Of a stretch of 11,792 bases of DNA, positions 5,670 through 11,792 are shown one piece after another. Below the pieces are notes generated by a model that was not told the DNA's origin, searched no databases, and saw only the letters and a list, made by a program, of their open reading frames with translations. The stretch is taken from the NCBI GenBank assembly GCA_023249955.1, contig JAHFBR010000018.1, positions 1 to 11,792 of the forward strand, written 5' to 3'. Origin of the DNA: a bacterium (GTDB lineage Bacteria > Babelota > Babeliae > Babelales > RVW-14). How positions within the stretch are numbered: the stretch's first letter is position 1; each line of letters begins with the position of its first letter. Position numbers and translations under genes: made by a program.

Positions 5670-7033
5670 GATTCCTCGCGCATTTTTGTCAAAAGCATAT
5701 ATTTTTCATAAAGGGTTCGTGAGTTTGTGACAAGACAGTCGCCAACGATTTCATTATTTTTGCCAAAAATAACGGTGTGTGGGTGAACGATGGCGTGATA
5801 TTTTTCTTTAAGGTTTTCAGCCAGATACTGTTTTACCCATTCGCGTCCTTGTTGTGCCAAAGCAAGATAGTATTGATAATGCCCGTAAACATCGCGGAGT
5901 GCTTTGCGGACATCTTTGATATCACAATTAAAATCATGCCCAAAATTCTCTTCAAGCTTTAGGTGGTAAGAGTCTTCGATGATATTTGATGGGACCGAAT
6001 AAACGCAGCCCGATTTGCAGATTGTTGTTTGTGCAGTGTTATCAGAGACGATGCATGGAATGCCAGCTGCCATGGCCTCGCGTGGGATGATAGAAAATCC
6101 CTCGCCCTTTGATACAGTTGCGTAGCAATCCAAAGAGGTGATAAAGTTTTCGTATTCTGCGCGGGAAAAGGCCTTATGTTCAAGAGTAACATTGGGAGTT
6201 TTTATCTTGTTGAACGTCTCTTGGAATTTTTCAAAACCACCTTCAAAGCGTCCGTGTAGTCTGAGCGTAACATCAGGATTGTCACCAAACTCTTCGATAA
6301 ATGCGCGCAGGAGCAGTTCATGATTTTTGCGTGGCCAGAAGCCGCCAGAAAATCCAAAGACAAATGGTTTGTTGCGTCTTGTCTTTGTTGGCTTTGCCAA
6401 GAATGATTTGAGGTCCAAAACTTCAGGCAAAACAAAGATGGGCAGTGTGACTCCAGAGTTTTTGTATACGTCAATCAGCCACTCGTCTGCTACCAACAGT
6501 GCATCAAAATGGGTATTGAGTTTTTCCACCCATGGCGTGGGGACCAAGGTTCTTTCGGTAACGCAGTATGCAAACTTGAGAATACTTTGATTGGGTATGG
6601 CTGCATATTCATCCCACCTATGCCATAACGTGTCGGTGTGGATGGTGATGCCAGTGATTAAACGTGTATCTTTGTGCTCTAGTTTCACGGGGGAGCGACT
6701 GAGCTCTAATCTGTTATCCAGCTTGCGTGCCGGATATTTTTTGTAGATAACGGGAATTTTTTTTTCGAGCAAATCAACACTTTTTTCCAGAACGTTGGCC
6801 AAATGGGCTGGCAAGTGTTGTGTTGAGCATTTTTTAGTTCTGAAAATTTTAACATTTTCCCCAGGATGTAGCGTTTCAACAAAACTACTTGTGTGACACG
6901 AAAAACTTCCGAAGCTGTTGATAAAACCGATCAAGTTAACATCGACGGTACTGTAAACGTGTGCACAAAAAATGTTAATAACGCTCGTTAAAATAATAAT
7001 GCGAAGATAGAGGTTTTTTGTAATTATAACCAC
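5666..7033 (-). CDS. Exported GT4-type glycosyltransferase A
   Basis: A 455-residue paralogue of the protein at 4350-5669, same GT-B/GT4-like fold. It starts with GTG at 7033-7031, with an AGGGG ribosome site about 6 nt upstream that overlaps the stop of the sulfotransferase gene, 9 nt away. Residues about 1-28 form a signal peptide or N-terminal anchor (NLYLRIIILTSVINIFCA). NLIGFINSFGSFSCHTSSF (33-51) opens the N-terminal half. Relative to copy B it has extra residues at about 85-120, rich in Lys and Arg. GFSGGFWPRKNHELL (227-241) and the EX7E motif EGFSIIPRE (Glu311, Glu319) are intact, so both paralogues are probably active and may add successive sugars. Residues about 331-380 lie in the gene-conversion tract. 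Donor and acceptor cannot be read from sequence. Confidence 0.92.
   Translation of the reverse strand: MVIITKNLYLRIIILTSVINIFCAHVYSTVDVNLIGFINSFGSFSCHTSSFVETLHPGENVKIFRTKKCSTQHLPAHLANVLEKSVDLLEKKIPVIYKKYPARKLDNRLELSRSPVKLEHKDTRLITGITIHTDTLWHRWDEYAAIPNQSILKFAYCVTERTLVPTPWVEKLNTHFDALLVADEWLIDVYKNSGVTLPIFVLPEVLDLKSFLAKPTKTRRNKPFVFGFSGGFWPRKNHELLLRAFIEEFGDNPDVTLRLHGRFEGGFEKFQETFNKIKTPNVTLEHKAFSRAEYENFITSLDCYATVSKGEGFSIIPREAMAAGIPCIVSDNTAQTTICKSGCVYSVPSNIIEDSYHLKLEENFGHDFNCDIKDVRKALRDVYGHYQYYLALAQQGREWVKQYLAENLKEKYHAIVHPHTVIFGKNNEIVGDCLVTNSRTLYEKYMLLTKMREES
5895..6042 (-). repeat. 148-bp near-identical tract shared by the two glycosyltransferase genes (copy in gene A)
   Basis: Partner of 4597-4744: 147 of 148 positions identical, in the same orientation and reading frame. 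It encodes the segment TTICKSGCVYSVPSN to DIKDVRKALRD, just after the EX7E donor-binding motif. Confidence 0.85.
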
Positions 7034-7042
7034 AGGCCACCC

Positions 7043-8041
7043 CTACCAGTTGTTATCGTTTTCATACCCCAGATCAATAAGCAGCTGCATAAGTTTTTTA
7101 TCAGCCTGGAAGGCTGCTTTGATTTCGGGAGTAAAATGTTTTTTCCAGCTACCAATTTGACCTTCTCTAAACGTCCAGGTGCCACCAAAAAGATTTTGGA
7201 TCACCTCGCGTGCCTTTTGAACCGTCATTTTGACGCCCAGGTGGGTTCCAATATCCATGATCTCTTGCAGTTGCAGCTCTGCTGATCCGCCGCCCTGAGG
7301 GCCGACGAGATGCTCAAATTTTACGAGTTTGAAATTTTGAGCGCTAAGCCATGGCGTGTAGAGCTTATAAAATCCATACAAACCCTTTTCCCACAGGATT
7401 GGATACGCTTCCTGTATCTCAACAGCCCATGGAATGTAGTACTCTTGTTTGCCGGTAATGAGGTCAATAATTACTCTGTTGATATCGGCCAGCTCCCCAT
7501 TACGACCAGTGCCGACCATGTGAGCAAATGAAACGACCATATCACGGGGATCGCGAACAATAAGAAAGTTGGCATATGCTGTTCTATCAAGCAACTGACT
7601 AAATTCTCGTGTGTAGGGCCAATGTGTCCAAAAAGCTTTTTTGCGCGTTGGGTAGGATAAGCTTACCGAAAGTCCGGATGGTAGGGGGCCAACGGTAGGA
7701 ATGTGGAACATGCCCTTGAAGTGATTTGGAGGCGGATTTTTGTTGATTTCTCGTATTGTTGCTAAATGCTCAGGCGATGGTTTTATAGGTTGTTCGTAAC
7801 CAAACGAGATGCCGGGAATCTGGAAGAGGGTGAGGCACTTGACGAGCAGATGAGTGCCGCATTTGGGGATGCTAACGCAAACAACACGATCACGATTTTT
7901 ATTGTACGAAGCTGCTTTAGGCGCTGCTTTTTTTGCTAGCGTTGGAGTAAGTTTTGGTTTCGATTTAAGATGGTGTCTGGCTGCAAGATGTGGAAGAGCG
8001 ATAGACATAAAAATGACGGAAAGTACTATGCTTTTTTTCAT
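7043..8041 (-). CDS. Exported sulfotransferase family protein (copy 2), first gene of the glycosyltransferase operon
   Basis: A 332-residue PAPS-dependent sulfotransferase family protein. The frame is open to an ATG at 8074, but the ATG at 8041 has a good ribosome site (AAGGAA, about 6 nt upstream) and gives a clean signal peptide, MKKSIVLSVIFMSIALPHLAA; the extra 11 residues would bury it. Counting from 8041, motifs are PKCGT (59-63; Cys replaces the usual Ser of PKSGT), THWPY with probable catalytic His140, RDPRD plus Ser (163-171), and the C-terminal signature REGQIGSWKKHFT. It has a Lys/Pro/Ala-rich linker after the signal peptide. It shares the ending LLIDLGYE..NW with the copy at 1041-2045 but is clearly diverged. 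It ends with TAG 9 nt before glycosyltransferase A, so sulfation and glycosylation are co-expressed. Confidence 0.92.
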   Translation of the reverse strand: MKKSIVLSVIFMSIALPHLAARHHLKSKPKLTPTLAKKAAPKAASYNKNRDRVVCVSIPKCGTHLLVKCLTLFQIPGISFGYEQPIKPSPEHLATIREINKNPPPNHFKGMFHIPTVGPLPSGLSVSLSYPTRKKAFWTHWPYTREFSQLLDRTAYANFLIVRDPRDMVVSFAHMVGTGRNGELADINRVIIDLITGKQEYYIPWAVEIQEAYPILWEKGLYGFYKLYTPWLSAQNFKLVKFEHLVGPQGGGSAELQLQEIMDIGTHLGVKMTVQKAREVIQNLFGGTWTFREGQIGSWKKHFTPEIKAAFQADKKLMQLLIDLGYENDNNW

Positions 8042-8141
8042 GATGATTCCTTTTTCCTTTTTTAGAAGTATCATGATAAAGCATTGAGTAGGAAGCGTTA
8101 TTAGTCAAGACATTAGATAAAAATTGTAAAGAGGAGTTGAG

Positions 8142-8840
8142 GTGAAAAGCATGCTGAAATCAGTGAAACAATGTGCAATGATTCTGCTGGTGTTATTGGG
8201 TGCCAATTCTGTCTTTGCTATGGAGCACGTGTTGGCATTAAGAGATGCAAAACTGCAATTTGCCGATGATCCAGATAAGCTGCAGGAGGCAAAAGGGCGT
8301 ATTGTGGCATATTATGAAGATGGGGCGTATGCAGCGGAGGTAAGGGAGATTTGTGAGAGGGCATTTGATTATTTTAAGGAGCAAGAGATTGTTGAAAATG
8401 CTGCAATAGTCTGGGATGTTGATGAAACGGCGCTTACAGACTATGACCTTTTTAAAGAACTGAATTTTGAGTGGCATCCTAAAAAAGAGCCATTTGAATA
8501 TCGTTTAAAGGGACAGTGCAAACCTATTGCTCCGATGCTGGAATTATTTCTCAAACTTAAAAAACTTGGCTACAAGCATCTTTTTGTTACGGCCCGACGA
8601 GCGGCGTTGGAAGTGGCAACCAGTCAAAACCTTAAGCACGAAGGATATGCCTTTGATGAGTTGGTGCTCTTGCCCATGGATCTTTTTGAGCGCGATGCTC
8701 CATCCGGGCCATGGAAGGAGTCGGTTCGTAAAAAGCTGGCCGAGCGTTATATCATTGCTGGGAGTATCAGCGATGCCCAACGTGATCTTGAGGGTGAATG
8801 TTGCGGCTACACCGTTAAATTGCCCAATTATTTGTACTGA
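8142..8840 (+). CDS. Secreted HAD-superfamily acid phosphatase (class B/C, e(P4)-like)
   Basis: A 232-residue phosphatase of the HAD acid phosphatase group that includes lipoprotein e(P4) and plant vegetative storage proteins. The GTG start at 8142 has AGGAG 5 nt upstream, better than the ATG at 8151. A signal peptide (about 1-26) ends in VFA; there is no lipobox Cys, so it is not a lipoprotein like e(P4). HAD motif I is WDVDET, with nucleophile Asp92 and acid/base Asp94. Motif II Thr is in FVTARR (150). Lys192 in PWKESVRKKL is the motif III Lys. Motif IV is GSISDAQRDL (Asp211, Asp215), aligning with the family GDQxSDL. The ending VKLPNYLY is also family-typical. Expected activity is hydrolysis of phosphomonoesters such as nucleoside monophosphates in the periplasm. 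It is divergent from the sulfotransferase-glycosyltransferase operon, so the two may share a control region. Confidence 0.85.
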   Translation: MKSMLKSVKQCAMILLVLLGANSVFAMEHVLALRDAKLQFADDPDKLQEAKGRIVAYYEDGAYAAEVREICERAFDYFKEQEIVENAAIVWDVDETALTDYDLFKELNFEWHPKKEPFEYRLKGQCKPIAPMLELFLKLKKLGYKHLFVTARRAALEVATSQNLKHEGYAFDELVLLPMDLFERDAPSGPWKESVRKKLAERYIIAGSISDAQRDLEGECCGYTVKLPNYLY

Positions 8841-8866
8841 TCTGTTTTTTTATATTCAAATTGCAC

Positions 8867-8905
8867 AAAACCCCCTCTGGTTGCGTTGCGGGGTAGGGGG
8901 CTTTT
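8867..8905 (+). terminator. Rho-independent terminator after the acid phosphatase gene
   Basis: CCCCCT (8871-8876) pairs with AGGGGG (8895-8900), flanked by AAAA on the left and C plus TTTT on the right. The loop is 18 nt and contains smaller possible pairings. The position 26 nt after the stop codon fits. Confidence 0.65.
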
Positions 8906-9031
8906 ACAAAGATAGCACCATCTGATAGGCTTATTTGGTCGCAAGGGACTATTTAATTAGGCGACATTGTTGTGTAGATGGGGTTATTTCAAGTAGACGG
9001 GGGGCGTCTCGTGATTCAACCAACGCATTTC

Positions 9032-10327
9032 ATGCGAAACAAGCTATTTTCTTTTATTCTGGGCTTTGCTCTTGCAGGTCTTGTTTTTTCACAAACTAAG
9101 GCGGCGCAATTTGCTGCGCCTTTTATTGCCGGTGCTGCTGCAAATATCACGCAACCGCTGGCGATCAACTGGGATGCGCTTAACAAGAACATTGCAGATG
9201 CCGACAAGACTGTTAAAGATCTTAATCTTGGCAATTTGGATGCCAAAGTTAAAGGGATTTTGGACAGTATAGATTTGAATGCGCTTGCCGCACCATCGGG
9301 ATTTGTGCGCTATCTGGCTGATTTTAAAAAACGTGTTTTTTACGAGTCGCCGTCATATGAAATTGGACAGAGCACATGGTCTGTTGGTTTTTCGGGTGAC
9401 GATGTCCTCAACTTTGGTGCGGAATTTGCGCAATGTGGTATCGATTGGTTTTTGTATAAAAAATTGCAGCAGGAGGCGATTACTACATCGCTGGAAAAAT
9501 TATTGCACAATCGTGCAGAGCTGATACCCAAGCTCAAAAACGTCACTTACAGCAAAGCCGGTTGGATAGAAGCCAGTAAGATGGAAAGTAATGAACATTC
9601 CAAGGCATTGTTTGACCATCTTAATGCGCAATTCACTATGCCGCTGAAGATTCAAGCATTTATTACCAAGCCGGCATTTCTTAAGATGGTGGCCTATACG
9701 TGCGTTCGGGAGGCTTTTGCTTTGGCAAAAGAAGCTGTGATCAGGCCTGATGGCTCACCGTTTGCATTCTCGATGAATGATCTGTTTACGCCACCTCAAC
9801 AGGAAGACGTAAATAAACCTTGGTCGAGTTATTATCTGTTTAAGCAGGTTACAGGAATATTCGCCGTTGGAGCGCGTTCTCGTTACACTGTGACAGCTCT
9901 TGCAAACACTATTTTTAAGTATACCGGATGCCGCTCGAGTTATGCAGATACCTATGTTGCACAGGCAATCAAGCGGCTTGTGATTTCGGTGTGGTTTATG
10001 AAGCAGTTAAACACGCTTTATAAAGATCAGATGATTACATATATCACGACCAACGCTCCTCAGCTCCATGATCTCTTGGATGCTTATGAAATCAGTTCCA
10101 AAAAAGAACCGTCAAAAGATAAAGACCAAGAGCTTTCTCAGGCTCATGGCAAACTACAAAAATTTGTTGAAACGGCGCACAAAAAATCATTTTTGATATG
10201 GTTGCGTTTCAAGGTTGCGGCCTTTGCGCGAGCAGACTTTTTTATGGAAGCTCTGTACTCGTGGCGTGGATGGTACAACGTGGCCTACTATGCATTCCAG
10301 GGGCTAAGATTGCTTACTGGGATTTAA
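9032..10327 (+). CDS. Secreted protein of unknown function, upstream of the ATAD3-like gene
   Basis: I do not recognise this 431-residue protein. The frame is open to an ATG at 8978 (449 residues), but the ATG at 9032 gives a standard signal peptide (MRNKLFSFILGFALAGLVFS, cleavage near TKA at 24). An in-frame GTG at 9011 after a G-rich stretch is another option; none has a clear Shine-Dalgarno. The mature part begins Ala/Phe-rich, then a short LNLGNLDAKVKGILDSIDL segment. The remainder looks mostly helical with many aromatics (for example WLRFKVAAFARADFF near the end) and a charged Lys/Asp/Glu linker around 360-375. I see no clear transmembrane helix apart from a mildly hydrophobic C-terminus (YNVAYYAFQGLRLL). 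It lies 57 nt before the ATPase gene without a terminator between them, so the two may be co-transcribed and work together. Confidence 0.8.
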   Translation: MRNKLFSFILGFALAGLVFSQTKAAQFAAPFIAGAAANITQPLAINWDALNKNIADADKTVKDLNLGNLDAKVKGILDSIDLNALAAPSGFVRYLADFKKRVFYESPSYEIGQSTWSVGFSGDDVLNFGAEFAQCGIDWFLYKKLQQEAITTSLEKLLHNRAELIPKLKNVTYSKAGWIEASKMESNEHSKALFDHLNAQFTMPLKIQAFITKPAFLKMVAYTCVREAFALAKEAVIRPDGSPFAFSMNDLFTPPQQEDVNKPWSSYYLFKQVTGIFAVGARSRYTVTALANTIFKYTGCRSSYADTYVAQAIKRLVISVWFMKQLNTLYKDQMITYITTNAPQLHDLLDAYEISSKKEPSKDKDQELSQAHGKLQKFVETAHKKSFLIWLRFKVAAFARADFFMEALYSWRGWYNVAYYAFQGLRLLTGI

Positions 10328-10333
10328 GATATA

Positions 10334-10361
10334 TTGGTAAATTTTAGGGATATTTTAAAGT
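10334..10361 (+). promoter_or_regulatory. Weak putative promoter before the ATAD3-like gene
   Basis: TTGGTA (10334-10339) and TAAAGT (10356-10361) are 16 nt apart, each matching 4 of 6 consensus positions, in an AT-rich 57-nt gap. The gap has no hairpin, so read-through from the preceding gene is an equally good explanation for expression. Confidence 0.22.
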
Positions 10362-10384
10362 ATTAAATGTAGAGGGGTTTTATA

Positions 10385-11792
10385 ATGATAATGCTAGGAA
10401 ACAAGAGATCTGTACGCATGTTGCTTGGGGCCATGATTGCAATGATCGTGCCAACATCAATGATAGCGGTGCCTGATTTTATGAATGGCTTTGCTAGCGG
10501 GATGGCGGATGAACTAGGCCGTATGCAGCGAGCAGTACAAAATGATGCCGACCGTGTGAAGCAAAGCATTACAGCTCTTCTGACGAAGTTGGAAAATTGT
10601 TCAAAATCTAGTCCTCCATGTTCCGATGCTTATGTCAGTGTACTTTCACAGCAGTTAGCAGCTTTGCAAGGACGTGCGAGTTCATACGCTACCATGGAAG
10701 ATACGCTTGGTAAAACCATGACAGGTTTCGTTGGCGGCATCGCCGACGTAGCCAAAGAGACGCTTGTTTTTGAAGCGAAAAAAAAATCAGGCCTGCTAGA
10801 GCATGAGACGCAAGAAGCGCTTAAGAGAGCGGCACTGGATGGCACAATTGCTAACCAAGGGTATCTGGAACGCCTAAAATATCTTACCGATAAAAATACG
10901 CTTTTGACCATTGGCGGTGTTATGGTTGTTGTCACGGTAGGCTTATGCGGTGCATATTACGGCAGCAAGTTGCTCTTTAACTATTTCAATGATCAGATCG
11001 GCAAAACGGATTTTGTCAGAGAGTCTTCAATTCAAGGTTGGTCTACTTCAGCGGGAAGATTTTGGAACGAAAGTATTTTGGGCAGAAAGCCGGTAACGGG
11101 TAACGTGGAAAACGTTGTTCTTGATCCAAAACTTGCCCAAGACATCAAGGATTTTGCTGCGGATACCAAGATGATCAAAGAAAACGGTCTGGATTATCAA
11201 AACCTTATGCTTTACGGTCCTCCGGGAACCGGTAAAACGACACTTGCAAAAGAGATTGCAAAGTACTGCGACATGGATTACTTCATTCTTTCTGGTGCTG
11301 ATGCCTTTAAATTTAAGACAGAAGGTGAAGAAATTGCTGAGATGCTGAAGGTGTTTGATAAGGCCAAAGCAAGCAAGCGTGGTACCATTATTTACATCGA
11401 CGAAGCGGATGCTTGTTTGCAAGACGTGCGCTTTGCCAGCGACCGTGCTCAAAAGTTTGCTACTGCAGTGAAGGCGGAAACTGGTGAGCAGTCAAACAAA
11501 TTCCTGCTTATTATCTCCACTAACCACTACGATCGTCTTGATAGTGCTATTCGAAGCAGAATGGACAGAAAAATAGACGTTGGCTTGCCAACAAAAGAAC
11601 TGCGCGAAAAAATCTTGCACCAAAAGATTAATCGCTACATCCGCGGTCAAAAGAGGACGTACAAAGATCAAAATGGCAAGACCGTTACTGTAGAACTTGC
11701 GCTTGATAAGGCGATTGATGATGCATACATTAGAGACCTTGCAGCACGCATGGAAGGTTGTTCTGGTCGTGATATTGAAAAGATGATGAGCA
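10385..11792 (+). CDS. Membrane AAA+ ATPase, ATAD3-like (3' end outside the window)
   Basis: 469 codons are visible and the frame is open at the window edge. ATG 10385 has GAGGGG (10372-10377) 7 nt upstream. In order: a signal-like N-terminus (MLLGAMIAMIVPTSMIA, about 12-28), a helical and probably coiled-coil region (about 35-110), a transmembrane helix (about 173-194, LLTIGGVMVVVTVGLCGAYYG), then an AAA+ domain. Walker A is GPPGTGKT (278-285), Walker B IYIDEADA (Asp339, Glu340), sensor 1 STN (Asn380), arginine-finger candidates Arg392 and Arg395, and sensor 2 in CSGRDIEKMM (Arg462). Several blocks resemble eukaryotic ATAD3: NVVLDPKL before the ATPase core, NLMLYGPPGTGKT, MDY after Walker A, SKRG before Walker B, TG..SNKF before sensor 1. 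Predicted topology puts the N-terminal part in the periplasm and the ATPase in the cytoplasm, parallel to ATAD3 in the mitochondrial inner membrane. FtsH is less likely: its pore and protease signatures are not seen in the visible part. Confidence 0.9.
   Translation, partial: MIMLGNKRSVRMLLGAMIAMIVPTSMIAVPDFMNGFASGMADELGRMQRAVQNDADRVKQSITALLTKLENCSKSSPPCSDAYVSVLSQQLAALQGRASSYATMEDTLGKTMTGFVGGIADVAKETLVFEAKKKSGLLEHETQEALKRAALDGTIANQGYLERLKYLTDKNTLLTIGGVMVVVTVGLCGAYYGSKLLFNYFNDQIGKTDFVRESSIQGWSTSAGRFWNESILGRKPVTGNVENVVLDPKLAQDIKDFAADTKMIKENGLDYQNLMLYGPPGTGKTTLAKEIAKYCDMDYFILSGADAFKFKTEGEEIAEMLKVFDKAKASKRGTIIYIDEADACLQDVRFASDRAQKFATAVKAETGEQSNKFLLIISTNHYDRLDSAIRSRMDRKIDVGLPTKELREKILHQKINRYIRGQKRTYKDQNGKTVTVELALDKAIDDAYIRDLAARMEGCSGRDIEKMMS

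Noticed and set aside
8075..8141. Promoters in the gap between sulfotransferase copy 2 and the acid phosphatase
   Set aside because: TTGACT (minus, 8103-8108) and TATCAT (minus, 8073-8078) are individually good, but the 24-nt spacer is too long, and no acceptable pair is visible on the plus strand.
8527..8925. 132-codon plus-strand frame overlapping the acid phosphatase in another frame
   Set aside because: The HAD motifs establish the other frame, and this one runs through the terminator hairpin.
10630..11452. Two minus-strand frames (101 and 134 codons) opposite the ATAD3-like gene
   Set aside because: The plus strand carries continuous AAA+ sequence with Walker and sensor motifs; the reverse frames are shadows.

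Overview
This window looks like bacterial chromosome from a diderm, probably host-associated lineage. It uses the standard bacterial code (TAA, TAG and TGA all end genes), has Shine-Dalgarno sites and contains no phage structural genes, tRNA, rRNA, CRISPR or insertion sequence that I can see. The most striking general property is that about nine of the eleven substantial proteins start with a Sec-type signal peptide or signal-like hydrophobic segment. Exported sulfotransferases, exported glycosyltransferases, exported phosphatases and an ATAD3-like AAA+ ATPase together suggest a protist-associated endosymbiont. Candidatus Dependentiae (TM6) is my best guess, but this is inference from gene content, not a phylogenetic result.

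Layout. At 1-218 a divergent promoter region probably serves a gene leaving the window to the left (only its first codons are present) and an orphan secreted protein at 219-998, which ends at a clear hairpin terminator (1009-1038). A signal-peptide sulfotransferase follows on the minus strand (1041-2045). A secreted dual-specificity-type phosphatase (2231-2890) and a lambda-Bet/RecT-type annealing protein (2997-3575) lie on the plus strand. A minus-strand cluster then reads, in transcription order, sulfotransferase 2 (8041-7043), glycosyltransferase A (7033-5666), glycosyltransferase B (5669-4350) and beta-carbonic anhydrase (4267-3599). The first three are tightly packed, with a 9-nt gap and a 4-nt ATGA overlap, and are almost certainly one operon. 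Divergent from it is a secreted HAD acid phosphatase (8142-8840) with a terminator (8867-8905). Last come an orphan secreted protein (9032-10327) and the 5' part of a membrane AAA+ ATPase of ATAD3-like type (10385 to the window end).

How the genes may work together. The sulfotransferases (PAPS-dependent family) and GT4-type glycosyltransferases would normally use cytosolic activated donors, yet all four copies carry export signals. Either they modify envelope glycans using a donor supplied outside the cytoplasm, or they are exported into a eukaryotic host where PAPS and sugar nucleotides exist. The two glycosyltransferases are paralogues sharing a 148-bp stretch that is almost identical at DNA level inside otherwise diverged genes, which indicates gene conversion. 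The two sulfotransferases are also paralogues. The secreted phosphatases would fit the same outward-facing programme. The last two genes (orphan secreted protein and ATAD3-like ATPase) form a separate plus-strand pair.
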